This document shows, piece by piece, positions 48,599 through 58,042 of a DNA stretch of 64,000 nucleotides. The DNA is taken from contig CAZIVP010000002.1 in NCBI GenBank assembly GCA_964542915.1, positions 508,389-572,388 of the forward strand, given 5' to 3'. The notes below the pieces were generated by a model, which saw only the letters and a program-made list of their open reading frames with translations, did not search any database and was not told the origin of the DNA. Source of the stretch: CAZIVP01 sp964542915 (GTDB taxonomy: Bacteria; Calditrichota; Calditrichia; Calditrichales; Calditrichaceae). The translations under genes and the position numbers were made by a program. The stretch's first letter is position 1. Each line of letters begins with the position of its first letter.

Positions 48599-49434
48599 AT
48601 TGCTTCCTCCAGAGTTTTAACATGAGGATAGTGAAATACAGGCCCGTCCTGGCAGACGTACACATCGTTGATCTGGCAATGACCGCATTTTCCCACGCCG
48701 CACTTCATACGACGTTCCAGGGAAATAAAAATGTTTTCCTCGGGAATGCGTTTGCCTTTGAGCGCCAGCAATACATATTTATACATGACCGGCGGTCCAC
48801 ATACCGCAACCATAGTATTATCAACATCCAGTTCGAGCGGGGGTATGATGGTCGTAATCACGCCCACGTTGCCTTTCCAGTTGGCGTCGGCGCGATCCAC
48901 CGTCATGGTAAACTCCACGCTGTTATTTTCCTGCCATTCGCGGATTTCATCCGGAAATAATATTTCCTGCGGATTTTTGGTCCCGTACGTGATGATGATA
49001 CGACCAAAATCATCGCGTTTGTCAACCGTATAATCGATCAAAGATTTCAAAGGCGCCAGACCGATGCCGCCGGCCACAAACAAGACGTCCTTGCCTTTAA
49101 AAGCATTCACGTCAAATCCGTGGCCGAATGGTCCGCGAATCCCGACCGCGCTGCCCTCCTGCAAAAGGTGCATGCGGTCGGTCAGACGACCGGTCGCCCG
49201 AACGGTCAGTTCGAAATTCGGTTCGCGGGTCGGCGAAGAACAAATCGATATGGGCGCTTCCCCAAAACCGAACAAGGATACCTCCACAAACTGACCGGGT
49301 TTGTGTCCCAGAGGTTTATTTTCGGGCAATACGATCTGAAATCGTTTTTCAAGCGCCGTTAAAGCTTCCACTTTCTTAATTTTAGACATGACAGGATAAT
49401 ATAGATCCTGCTTTTCTTTTGCTACGTTTTGCAT
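48595..49434 (-). CDS. hydG: group 3b hydrogenase gamma subunit (FAD/NAD(P)-binding)
   Basis: 279 aa from the ATG at 49434, with AGAGG eight bases upstream. Ferredoxin-reductase fold: flavin segment EAPISICSSP (about 72), NAD(P) loop VAGGIGLAPLKSLIDY, and the C-terminal [2Fe-2S] site MKCGVGKCGHCQI with the last Cys in YVCQDGPVF. It passes electrons between NAD(P)H and the hydrogenase through the beta and delta subunits. Confidence 0.93.
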   Translation of the reverse strand: MQNVAKEKQDLYYPVMSKIKKVEALTALEKRFQIVLPENKPLGHKPGQFVEVSLFGFGEAPISICSSPTREPNFELTVRATGRLTDRMHLLQEGSAVGIRGPFGHGFDVNAFKGKDVLFVAGGIGLAPLKSLIDYTVDKRDDFGRIIITYGTKNPQEILFPDEIREWQENNSVEFTMTVDRADANWKGNVGVITTIIPPLELDVDNTMVAVCGPPVMYKYVLLALKGKRIPEENIFISLERRMKCGVGKCGHCQINDVYVCQDGPVFHYPHVKTLEEAI

Positions 49435-49457
49435 AATCATTTCCTCTTCAATAGGAA

Positions 49458-50519
49458 CTATATCACTTGTTTTTGTTGCCGTTCCGCGTAATCATCAATC
49501 AAATCGTTGATGATTTGGACGATGCTTATGTCGGCGGGACAATATTTGGAACATCTTCCGCAGCCGACACAGTGCAGTTCACCCGATTTATCGGTAATAT
49601 ATTTAAATTTCCGGTACAAACGATGGCGGGTACGGGAACTCAGCTCTTCACGGAAATTTTCGCCGCCTGCGACTTCGGCAAAAGGATTTAACATGCAGCC
49701 GTCCCAGAAGCGTTGGCGTTTGCCCGTGGCAGCGTCGATTTCCACTTCATCGCGCACGTCAAAACAATAACAGGTTGGGCACAGAAGATTACAGGTTCCG
49801 CAGCCGACGCAACGTTTGGCTACGTCTTCCCAGACTTTGGATTGGTAAACATGTTCGAAAATTTGCGGTAAACGGTTGTAATGATACTTTATCTTATTGG
49901 AAAACGCGGGTTGCGGAAACTCCACGGGCATATCCATGGCTTCGCCTTTTCCGAATTCCTGCAAAAGCGCCTTGCCTTTCTCATCCACCTCAAAAACCAT
50001 ATAGCCGTTTTGTAAGGCCTTCAGGTATAAACTGAAACCTTCGACGGCATCGATCTCGATGCCCAGCGATTTCGAAAAGTGGTATTCATCCGGTTCGTAA
50101 GAGATGCCGATGAAAGTGGATTGTTCGCGCCGGGTCAGATAGTTGGATTCGGGATGGCCCTGTGAAAAACTAAAATCCAAGCGATTGACCGCCGCCATTT
50201 CGTAGGAATGGATGCCAAAGAAAATACGTTCTTCCGGCTCCACAGGCTGTTGCTGATAATCGTTTTCCTTCAGGTTAAAGGAAAGCAATGTTTCCGCGGG
50301 CGGTAGAAAAAACTTTTTTAAGGGTTGGATGGTTCTGGGATATTGCAGAACCACGTCGTTTGCGCTTGCAACCTTTTCGTAACTAAACGACGCATCGCCT
50401 TTTTTATGAGGAGCAAACACCTCGGCTTTTGTTTTCAGAAAATCGATGAACTGGCGGGTAGTGGCTTCATCGAAGAAGTACCGCTTTAATTCGTCCAGTT
50501 TGATTGCACTGTCTTTCAT
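49458..50519 (-). CDS. hydB: group 3b hydrogenase beta subunit (4Fe-4S dicluster)
   Basis: 353 aa from the ATG at 50519, chosen because AGGAAG precedes it by five bases; a GTG two codons earlier lies too close to that site. Two C-terminal ferredoxin sites: CVGCGTCNLLCPTCYC (about 240) and CVGCGRCSKYCPADISI (about 320). First gene of the hydB-hydG-hydD-hydA order that defines Pyrococcus-type sulfhydrogenases. Confidence 0.92.
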   Translation of the reverse strand: MKDSAIKLDELKRYFFDEATTRQFIDFLKTKAEVFAPHKKGDASFSYEKVASANDVVLQYPRTIQPLKKFFLPPAETLLSFNLKENDYQQQPVEPEERIFFGIHSYEMAAVNRLDFSFSQGHPESNYLTRREQSTFIGISYEPDEYHFSKSLGIEIDAVEGFSLYLKALQNGYMVFEVDEKGKALLQEFGKGEAMDMPVEFPQPAFSNKIKYHYNRLPQIFEHVYQSKVWEDVAKRCVGCGTCNLLCPTCYCFDVRDEVEIDAATGKRQRFWDGCMLNPFAEVAGGENFREELSSRTRHRLYRKFKYITDKSGELHCVGCGRCSKYCPADISIVQIINDLIDDYAERQQKQVI

Positions 50520-51212
50520 AAGCACTTCCTTTTTTTATCGTGTTAGCACCCAATAAGTTTTCAAATTCCATGCCATTTGTTAAAGAATGCGATGTGCGGC
50601 ATGGCAGGTTTCAGGAGAGCTTAAACGGAGCTTTTTGTGAAATGTTTCTCAGATATTGTAATTATTTTCACATTATTCTTAAATATCGGAATCCAACTCG
50701 GTCGCCGCCATGAATTTCTCAAAGTAAATTGTGTTTTGCTTTGGTTTTGTAACTTATTAAACTACAATAAATAAAAGCGAATTTATTCGATATGAACATT
50801 AACGGACGTGATCTTGATGCATACGCTTACGCCGGCCAACGATTTCTCCGATTTAATGAATACGTCTTCACTCTATACCGCAATATTTATTAAGGCGCAG
50901 AGGGCTGTATTCCCTCTCCTTTTAAATAACCTGATCCTATTTCGTTAAATTATATTATTCAATACGGTCCAACAATTTAAAATACCAAGAACTTATGTTG
51001 TTATTTAACAACTTATATTTACCAACCAAATTATTAAATTACATTAACGTGATATGCCTCTCCCCATCTCTTCCCCCCAAAATGAAAAGGGCTGAATGGG
51101 TGGAGTGTATTCAGACCGATTATTCCAGTCTTTTTATTTAATTCAGACAAATCTGTGAATGATATCCGAATCTTGATGATTCGCCGCTTTCAGAGCTCCA
51201 CTCTGCTCTGTG
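50520..51212. other. intergenic region upstream of the hydrogenase operon
   Basis: 693 bp, AT-rich in parts. It must contain the promoter of hydBGDA near 50530-50700 and the end of the ABC transporter transcript. A 6-bp stem CAGAGC / GCTCTG at about 51191-51210 is near the permease stop but has no T run. A pyrimidine-rich patch near 51060 resembles the decayed repeats at 25990 and 58200. No gene is supported. Confidence 0.55.
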
Positions 51213-52337
51213 TTAACTTACCCGTTTTTGGAAACGCATAGCGGCCATACTGATCATGGCACCGCCGAAGATTAACAGAGCGAGTCCCTCCATCAACAGA
51301 TACCGGAATTCGGTACCCTTTAAATAAATTTCCCGGATGATCACCATAAAATAGCGGACGGGATTGAGATAGGTGATCCACTGGATGACACGCGGCATGT
51401 TTTCAATCGGGATAAAAAATCCCGAAAGCAGAATGGCAAACACCATAAAAAACCAGGCGATAAACATGGCCTGTTGTTGGGTATGCGCCACCGTGGAAGC
51501 GAAAATACCCAGCCCGAGCGTGCTGAGGCTGAACAACAGACTCATAAAATAAAGCGTAAACAGGTTACCCTTCAGCCAGAGATTAAAGATTAATCCGGCC
51601 GCCAGAATACCGATATTGAACAACACAAAGGCGACCACCAGCATGGGAATCACTTTACCAAGGATCAACTCCGCTTTGCGGATAGGAGTAACCATGAGTT
51701 GTTCCAGAGTGCCGATCTCCTTTTCGCGCACAATGGCCATACCCGTCAGAAAAGAAGTGATGGCCATCAGCAGAACGGCGATGATGCCCGGTACGATATT
51801 ATTCACACTTTCCAGGCTGGGATTGTACCACATGCGACTTTCCAGTTCCACGAGATGCATTTCCTGAAGCTGACGCGGACCGACCCCGCTTTCCTTTAAC
51901 CAATTTTGTTGCAATTTAACGGCAATCTGATTCACGTACGCCAGCGCCACGCCGGCAGAGTTGCCGTCCACTCCATCGAGGATGGCCTGCACTTGTGGTG
52001 TTTGTCCGTTTTTCAAATCCCGTTCAAAATGTGGCGGTATCACCAGGGCCAGTTTTATGACGCCGCGATCCATCCATTGTTTGGCCTGCGTCTCATCGGC
52101 CGCATAGCCGCGGTAATCGAACGATTCCGTTACCGTAAACGCCTCGTGTATCCGTTGGCTCAAATAAGAACGGTCGTGATCCACGATAGCCATCGGTACA
52201 TGTTTCACATCGGTGGTAATGGCAAAACCCAAAACAACGATTTGAATAAACGGCATACCAAAAATGAGTCCCACATATATTTTTTCACGCGCAATTTGCC
52301 GGAATTCCTTTTGAACAAGATAGAGAATGCGTTGCAT
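51213..52337 (-). CDS. ABC-2 type transporter permease (second copy)
   Basis: 374 aa. An N-terminal membrane helix (about 22-42), a periplasmic domain (about 45-175), then five membrane segments with the ABC-2 signature AIVREKEIGTLEQLMVTPIR (about 206-225). It resembles YbhR/YhhJ permeases. It is three bases after the first permease gene; the two would form the membrane heterodimer. Confidence 0.9.
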   Translation of the reverse strand: MQRILYLVQKEFRQIAREKIYVGLIFGMPFIQIVVLGFAITTDVKHVPMAIVDHDRSYLSQRIHEAFTVTESFDYRGYAADETQAKQWMDRGVIKLALVIPPHFERDLKNGQTPQVQAILDGVDGNSAGVALAYVNQIAVKLQQNWLKESGVGPRQLQEMHLVELESRMWYNPSLESVNNIVPGIIAVLLMAITSFLTGMAIVREKEIGTLEQLMVTPIRKAELILGKVIPMLVVAFVLFNIGILAAGLIFNLWLKGNLFTLYFMSLLFSLSTLGLGIFASTVAHTQQQAMFIAWFFMVFAILLSGFFIPIENMPRVIQWITYLNPVRYFMVIIREIYLKGTEFRYLLMEGLALLIFGGAMISMAAMRFQKRVS

Positions 52338-52340
52338 CGC

Positions 52341-53444
52341 TTACTCCAACGTTGTGGAAAATTTCTTGACACTTAAAGCAATGAGTACCGTGGCGATCAA
52401 TATAAGATAGCCGATCTGCACATACAGCGTCTCTACGCCGATGCCCTTGAGCATGATGCCGCGAATAATCTCCAGGAAATGCGTCGCCGGAATGATTTTA
52501 CTCACCCACTGGAATAGGACCGGCATGCTTTTAATCGGAAAGATAAACCCGCTCAACATGATGGTCGGTAAAATGGTGGAAAGCAGGGCGCCCATCATGG
52601 CCACCCGCTGCGAATCGGTGACCGTCGAAATCAATAAACCGAAACTCAGCCCGGTTAAAATATAAATAATCAATCCGGCGGCGAGCAGTAAAATCGATCC
52701 TTCCATCGGCACGTGAAACCAGAGCCGTGCCGCCACCAGAATAATCAGGGAATCCAGAAAACCAAGGACGGTATAGGGAATGACTTTGCCTATAATGATT
52801 TGATAAGCGTGCACCGGACTGACGAGAATCTGCTCCATAGTACCCATCTCTTTTTCGCGGACAATGGCGATACTCGTCAGCAGGGCGCTTATCAGCAAAA
52901 GAATGACGGCAATTAATCCCGGTACGAAAAAATACACCGAGCGGGAGTTGGGATTGTACAACATACGCGATTCCACCGTAAAAGGCACAATCGATACATC
53001 GTTTTGCTGGCGGTTAAAGCGATAATTTACCTGACTGAGGTATTTATTGATATAATTGGCCGCATTGGGATCGCTGGCGTCCACCAATAGCTGGATGTTA
53101 CTGGAACGTTCCGTTTGTACCGTGCGGCCGAAATCGTGCGGAATGATCAATGCACAGCGGGCCTGCCGCTGTTTAAAGAGCGTTTCGATTTGTTCATAGG
53201 AAACATCCAACGCCGTGATTTCAAAAAAATCGCTGGCCAGAATATTTTCGATGTATTGCCGGCTTTGCGGGGTTTTGGAATGGTCCACCAGAACCGTTTT
53301 TATTTCCTGCATTTCGAGCGTGATGGCATAGCCGAACAGAAACAGCATGATTACCGGCATCAGAATAATAATCGTAAACGTCTGGGGATCGCGCAAAATA
53401 TGCCGGAATTCTTTATAAACGATGCTGATCAGAATGCTATTCAT
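52341..53444 (-). CDS. ABC-2 type transporter permease (first copy)
   Basis: 367 aa from the ATG at 53444, with GAGGTG a few bases upstream. Topology as in its partner; signature AIVREKEMGTMEQILVSPVH. It overlaps the end of the upstream ATPase gene by eight bases. YbhS-like. Part of a tripartite exporter with the TolC and HlyD-type genes. Confidence 0.9.
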   Translation of the reverse strand: MNSILISIVYKEFRHILRDPQTFTIIILMPVIMLFLFGYAITLEMQEIKTVLVDHSKTPQSRQYIENILASDFFEITALDVSYEQIETLFKQRQARCALIIPHDFGRTVQTERSSNIQLLVDASDPNAANYINKYLSQVNYRFNRQQNDVSIVPFTVESRMLYNPNSRSVYFFVPGLIAVILLLISALLTSIAIVREKEMGTMEQILVSPVHAYQIIIGKVIPYTVLGFLDSLIILVAARLWFHVPMEGSILLLAAGLIIYILTGLSFGLLISTVTDSQRVAMMGALLSTILPTIMLSGFIFPIKSMPVLFQWVSKIIPATHFLEIIRGIMLKGIGVETLYVQIGYLILIATVLIALSVKKFSTTLE

Positions 53445-54183
53445 AATCACCTCGGTTTACCACATTGAGAAATACCTGTTGCATGGATTCGGCTTCATAC
53501 TTTTGTTTTAATTGCTGCGGGCGATCCAGCTCCACAATTTTACCGTTGCGCATGATGCTGAGACGGTGGCAGTATTCGGCCTCGTCCATAAAATGGGTGG
53601 TAACGAAGATGGTCTTGCCCTGCGAAGCCAGTTCATAAATAAGCAGCCAAAAACTGCGCCGGGAAGCGGGATCGACGCCGCTGGTCGGTTCATCGAGAAA
53701 GATGATATCGGGATCGTGGAGTAGTGCAGTGCTCAAAGCCATGCGCTGTTTCCAGCCGAGCGGGAGAGCCGATGTTAACTGATCGGCCTGTTGTTCGAGA
53801 TCGAGGTAATTTAAAAGCTCCTGCGTCTTTTCTTTGATCTGGCGACGTTGCAGGCCATACACGCCGCCGTAAAATTCAATATTTTCGCGCACGGTCAAAT
53901 CTTCATAAAGGCTGAATTTCTGGCTCATATATCCGATGCGCTTTTTGATGCTCTCAGCCTGCGTGTACACATCCAAACCGGATACGGAAGCGGCGCCCGA
54001 GCTGGGCATTAATAAGCCGCATAACATTCGGATGGTGGTGGTCTTTCCGGCGCCGTTGGCGCCCAGAAAACCGAAAATTTCTCCGCGCCGTACTTTAAAC
54101 GAAACGCGGTCAACCGCTGTAAACGCGCCGAATATACGCGTCAGCGCTTCCGCCTCTACAGCATAACCATCCAAGTGCGTCAT
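53437..54183 (-). CDS. ABC transporter ATPase, second cassette
   Basis: 248 aa. Walker A GANGAGKTTTIRML (about 39), signature replaced by ALPLGWKQRMALS, Walker B IIFLDEPTSGVDP, switch His in VTTHFMDEAEYC. The LPLGWKQ variant of the signature motif is what the second half of the fused two-cassette protein YbhF shows, so this gene corresponds to that half. It overlaps its neighbours at both ends. Confidence 0.92.
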   Translation of the reverse strand: MTHLDGYAVEAEALTRIFGAFTAVDRVSFKVRRGEIFGFLGANGAGKTTTIRMLCGLLMPSSGAASVSGLDVYTQAESIKKRIGYMSQKFSLYEDLTVRENIEFYGGVYGLQRRQIKEKTQELLNYLDLEQQADQLTSALPLGWKQRMALSTALLHDPDIIFLDEPTSGVDPASRRSFWLLIYELASQGKTIFVTTHFMDEAEYCHRLSIMRNGKIVELDRPQQLKQKYEAESMQQVFLNVVNRGDYE

Positions 54184-55136
54184 TCTCTGTTCTCTCCGTC
54201 ATGTAATTCATCTTCTGTCCGCCCGCCATACTGCATTAACATCAGGAACAGATCCTCAAGATCGGGCCGGATCGCCTTCACGCTCTGATATGAGCATTCC
54301 TGTTCTTTCAGAAAGTTCTCAATCGTCTTGCTGCCATCGTTATTCATATCGGTTAGATGGACGCCGTTACCAAAGATATTGCACTGTCTGCGATAGGGCG
54401 TCTCCTGTAATTGCTGAAACAATTGCTGGGAGCGGTCGCTTTCGATAAGGTAGACCGTGTGTTCGAACGATTGCAACAGACGATCCGGTTTATCAAGCGC
54501 CAGTATTTCACCTTCAAAAATCAACCCTACCCGGTCGCAGAGTTCGGCTTCATCCATATAAGCGGTGGTAACCAGAACGGCGGTGCCCTCCTCTTTCAGT
54601 TGTTTCAATATATTCCAGAATTCGCTTCGTGAGACGGGATCGACGCCGTAGGTCGGTTCGTCCAGAACCACCACCCCCGGTTCGTGCATCAGCATGCAGG
54701 AAAGCGCAAGCTTTTGCTTCATCCCGCCGGAGAGAGCGCCGGCGCGACGTTTGCCAAAGGGTCCCAAGTTGGAAAAATGGTACAAACGCTCCATACGTTG
54801 GGCCTGTCTTTTTTGGGGAACCTGAAACAAATCGCCAAAGAAGCGCAGGTTTTCCTCCACGCTTAAATCCTGATAGAGACTGAAGCGCTGCGGCATATAC
54901 CCGATCCGGGAGCGAACGTAAGTCATATGCTCTGCGACGCTACGTCCCTGGAACCTCACGCGGCCTGCATCGGGCATAAGCAGTGAAACCAGAATGCGCA
55001 GAATAGTCGTTTTGCCTGCGCCGTCCGGTCCGATCAAACCAAAGATTTCGCCCTGATCCACATGGAACGAAACGCCTTTTACGGCCTGAACGTGATCGTA
55101 GTTTTTCTGCAGGTGTTCGATCTCGATTGGATGCAT
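54180..55136 (-). CDS. ABC transporter ATPase, first cassette
   Basis: 318 aa. Walker A GPDGAGKTTILRIL (about 36), canonical signature ALSGGMKQKLALSC, Walker B VVVLDEPTYGVDP, and VTTAYMDEAELC with Ala where most have His (as in the first half of YbhF). A C-terminal extension of about 80 residues follows. It overlaps the second ATPase gene by four bases. Together the two equal a split YbhF. Confidence 0.92.
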   Translation of the reverse strand: MHPIEIEHLQKNYDHVQAVKGVSFHVDQGEIFGLIGPDGAGKTTILRILVSLLMPDAGRVRFQGRSVAEHMTYVRSRIGYMPQRFSLYQDLSVEENLRFFGDLFQVPQKRQAQRMERLYHFSNLGPFGKRRAGALSGGMKQKLALSCMLMHEPGVVVLDEPTYGVDPVSRSEFWNILKQLKEEGTAVLVTTAYMDEAELCDRVGLIFEGEILALDKPDRLLQSFEHTVYLIESDRSQQLFQQLQETPYRRQCNIFGNGVHLTDMNNDGSKTIENFLKEQECSYQSVKAIRPDLEDLFLMLMQYGGRTEDELHDGENRE

Positions 55137-55174
55137 ATTAAGCCTCTAATATGATAAATCCCTAATGGCCTGTC

Positions 55175-56059
55175 TTACTTTAGGACCACCCACACCGGCA
55201 TACCGATTTTCAGGATACCTTCGGGATTGGGTACCTCCAATTTCACCGCGTAAACCAGGGTGGTCCGGGTTTCCTCCGTTAAGATGGTCTTCGGGGTAAA
55301 TTCGGCTTCGTCGGCGATCCAGCGTACCTTTGCCGTGAACGGCTCCTCGCGGCCGTCGATGTGAACGTCGGCTCTCTGTCCGATGCGTACGCCATTTAGC
55401 TTGTCCAACGGCACATAAACCGTGGCTTCCATTTTCGAGAGATCGGCAATTTCCAAAAGCGGTTGTCCGGGTGCGGCCCATTCGCCGGGTTCCTTCAAGC
55501 GATTGAGAACGACGCCGTCCGTCGGCGCTTTGACTCGGGCGTCTTCAAGTTGGATGGCTACCAACTCCAGGGCGGCCTTTACCTGCTCTTGTTTGTTCGT
55601 TAACGCCTGTTTTTGAGCGTTCAGGCCGGCGATCTTCGAGCGATACACCTCAAATTGGGTTTGCAGTTCATCCCGTTTTTGTTCGGTTGCGGCGCCCTCA
55701 TTCAGCATGCGCTCAGTCTTGGCCAGATTTTTTTTAACCAGATCGTATTGTGCCCGCGCCTGGTCGATCTGCGCATTGAGGGCCGTAAGATTGGCGTCGA
55801 TCTCCCTGAGCTGCGCCTCTTTTTGTTTTCGCTGCACCCGAATTTTATCGGCGTTGATGCGCGCCAGGAGCTGGCCGCGCCTTACCTGCTGTCCTTCCTC
55901 CGCCAATACGCTGTCGATGGTACCGCTGAGCTGGGCTGAGAGCGTTACGGTTTCCGTCTCCAGGCGGCCGTCATAACGTCGTCCATTTTTATCGGCGTCG
56001 TCACAGGATATTGTAATCAACAGGCTTACAATCAAGATTGCAGACACGCGATCGTTCAT
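55175..56059 (-). CDS. HlyD-type periplasmic adaptor lipoprotein
   Basis: 294 aa from the ATG at 56059, which overlaps the tolC stop as TAATG and has GGAGAATGG upstream. The start has a lipobox ITISC. The lipoyl half VTLSAQLSGTIDSVLAEEGQ (about 34-53), a long coiled coil (about 65-175), the second half RVKAPTDGVVLNRLKEPGEW and a beta-barrel domain are typical. YbhG-like. It bridges the inner-membrane ABC exporter and TolC. Confidence 0.9.
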   Translation of the reverse strand: MNDRVSAILIVSLLITISCDDADKNGRRYDGRLETETVTLSAQLSGTIDSVLAEEGQQVRRGQLLARINADKIRVQRKQKEAQLREIDANLTALNAQIDQARAQYDLVKKNLAKTERMLNEGAATEQKRDELQTQFEVYRSKIAGLNAQKQALTNKQEQVKAALELVAIQLEDARVKAPTDGVVLNRLKEPGEWAAPGQPLLEIADLSKMEATVYVPLDKLNGVRIGQRADVHIDGREEPFTAKVRWIADEAEFTPKTILTEETRTTLVYAVKLEVPNPEGILKIGMPVWVVLK

Positions 56060-57363
56060 TATTCCATTCTCCATTCTTTCATTGGTTTTCCACTTATATA
56101 ATCGATTTCGTGCAATTTCATGGCCAATTGTATGCGTTGTTGTGTATACTGCAGTTCAGCTTCGGAGAGCTCCAGGTTGGCCTCGTTGTAATCGGTGGCG
56201 GAAACGTTGCCCTGTTTAAACTGACTTTCAAGGACCTTCATACGTTTGCGTGCAAGGGCTTGCGCTGTTTCGGCTACCTGCAATTGTTTGCGCAGGGCTT
56301 TCCACTCACCCACGGCGTTCTCGTAATTGGTTTTTATTTGATCTTGCAGCGCCCGTTCTTGAAAATCGAGTTCTTTGATTGCTGCGGTTCGCGCTTCAAC
56401 CGCCTTGCGGTCGGCGCCCCATTTGAACAGATTCCATTCCATCGAAACGCCGAAGACGCCGTAGGCCATCCACTCATTGTCGATCATGTCCAGACCGGGT
56501 TTACCATAGCGTGCCCCGGCCTGAAGAGTGATCTTCGGGAAATATTCGGACCTGGCCAGCGCCCGGCTGCGCTCCATAATTTGACGCTGACTATCGATGC
56601 GCTTTAAATCGTGACTGGCCTCCAAGGTCAGGGCTGACGGCTGTTGCGATGTTTGAATTCCTTCAAAGGCCGCAATCTCGACGGTTTTACCGGTAAGATT
56701 TTTAAGTTGTTGCAGTGTTACCTGCCTATCGGTTTGTAGAGCAATGCGCTTTTGTTCGTATTGCAATTTCGCCATTTGCAGGGCAAGTGTATCCACTTCC
56801 AGCGCCATGCCTTCCCGCACCAACGCCCGCAAGCGTTTCAGTTGCAAGGCGACGCGTTCCTGCGCCGACCGGATAATCTTTTGGTTCAGTTTCTGGAGTT
56901 GGGCTTTACGATAGAGCTGAATCGTCTGCAGCGCCACTTCCCTTTGTGATTTGTTGAGCTGATTACGGCTGAGCGTATGTTGCCGTTTTTTCATCCTGAC
57001 TTGATTGCGTTGGGCAAAACCACTGAACAACACATAATGGGCGGTCAGGCCGTTTTCATATGTATCGTAAACGCCAAGGGACACGGATCGCTCCGGTACG
57101 CCCGGAATAGTCGGAAAATCGATTTGCGGCACATCGGTTACATGGCGGTACGAAGACGACCAGAGCAACTGCGGCAATGTACTGCGTTTGGTTGAAACGT
57201 ATTCCGACTCCGTCCGCGAAAGCGATTGCTTTTGCGCCTTTATCCGGTTGCTGTTTTCCAGCGCCAAATCCACGACTTCCGAAAGGGATTGGGCATCGAG
57301 TGCGTTTACGGATAAAACAAGTCCGAACAGAAACGCCAAGCTGGCAATGTTATTCAGACGCAT
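56059..57363 (-). CDS. TolC-type outer-membrane efflux protein
   Basis: 434 aa. A signal peptide (about 1-24, ending NALDA before QSLSE) and two repeats of long amphipathic helices (about 28-225 and 240-425) as in OEP/TolC proteins; the second contains GVFGVSMEWNLFKWGADRKA. It begins in a TGATG overlap with the tetR stop, so it is coupled to the regulator. It is the outer-membrane channel of the exporter. Confidence 0.9.
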   Translation of the reverse strand: MRLNNIASLAFLFGLVLSVNALDAQSLSEVVDLALENSNRIKAQKQSLSRTESEYVSTKRSTLPQLLWSSSYRHVTDVPQIDFPTIPGVPERSVSLGVYDTYENGLTAHYVLFSGFAQRNQVRMKKRQHTLSRNQLNKSQREVALQTIQLYRKAQLQKLNQKIIRSAQERVALQLKRLRALVREGMALEVDTLALQMAKLQYEQKRIALQTDRQVTLQQLKNLTGKTVEIAAFEGIQTSQQPSALTLEASHDLKRIDSQRQIMERSRALARSEYFPKITLQAGARYGKPGLDMIDNEWMAYGVFGVSMEWNLFKWGADRKAVEARTAAIKELDFQERALQDQIKTNYENAVGEWKALRKQLQVAETAQALARKRMKVLESQFKQGNVSATDYNEANLELSEAELQYTQQRIQLAMKLHEIDYISGKPMKEWRME

Positions 57364-57998
57364 CAGGGGTGCTCCTCTCTTACTTTAATGCCGTAATAAA
57401 TGGTGTTGAATACCGCTTCTTTGCGTTGTTCGATAAAACGATCGCGATCGTAATCAGGGTCGTTCACGAAAAAAATTTGTATGATCGGTTCGGCAATGAA
57501 AAATTGCAGGCAGGCACCGATCACCGTTATCAGGATTTGCCTGGGATCCATGTCGAGCAAGCGACCGTTCTGCTGCTCCTGCACAATTTTTTCCATAAAG
57601 ATGGCCGGAATTTGGACCTGTTGCTGATGAATGAGGCGATCCACTGCCTCGGAGACGATTTTACCGCCCTCGGATAACTCGCGAATGACAAACAGCGGAA
57701 AGCGCGGTTCGTTTTTAAGACTTTCGATGTAGTTGCCGATCAGTTCGCGCAAAAATTGTTCGAACGGCAGATTCCGGTCGACGATCTCATCGAATTGCCG
57801 GAATATCCGCCGGAAAATATTTTCGAATATGGTTATGTACAGCTTATCCTTGCTGCGAAAGTAGTAATGCAGCATGGCTTTGTTCACGCCGGCGCGGTCG
57901 GCGATTTCCTGCATGCGCGCGCCATGGCGGCCCCGCTCTAAAAATATCTCCATAGCACAGCGCAAAATGTGTTCTTCTTTTTCCGTGATGGTTTCCAT
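57363..57998 (-). CDS. TetR family regulator of the exporter operon
   Basis: 211 aa. N-terminal helix-turn-helix at about 10-55 (EHILRCAMEIFLERGRHGAR, IADRAGVNKAMLHYYFRSKD). The ligand domain is alpha-helical and unassigned. It is the first gene of the operon, like CecR (YbiH) before ybhGFSR in E. coli. Its product probably binds the inverted repeat at 58001-58042 and represses its own operon until an exported compound binds. Confidence 0.9.
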   Translation of the reverse strand: METITEKEEHILRCAMEIFLERGRHGARMQEIADRAGVNKAMLHYYFRSKDKLYITIFENIFRRIFRQFDEIVDRNLPFEQFLRELIGNYIESLKNEPRFPLFVIRELSEGGKIVSEAVDRLIHQQQVQIPAIFMEKIVQEQQNGRLLDMDPRQILITVIGACLQFFIAEPIIQIFFVNDPDYDRDRFIEQRKEAVFNTIYYGIKVREEHP

Positions 57999-58000
57999 GA

Positions 58001-58042
58001 TTAACCAAATAATTTAACTAACTTTTTTAACTGTTTGGTTAA
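58001..58042. promoter_or_regulatory. candidate TetR operator
   Basis: Inverted repeat TTAACCAAA / TTTGGTTAA, 9 bp arms 24 bases apart, immediately before the tetR start. Two more TTAACT half-sites lie between them. The position over the likely promoter suits autoregulation. Confidence 0.6.
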
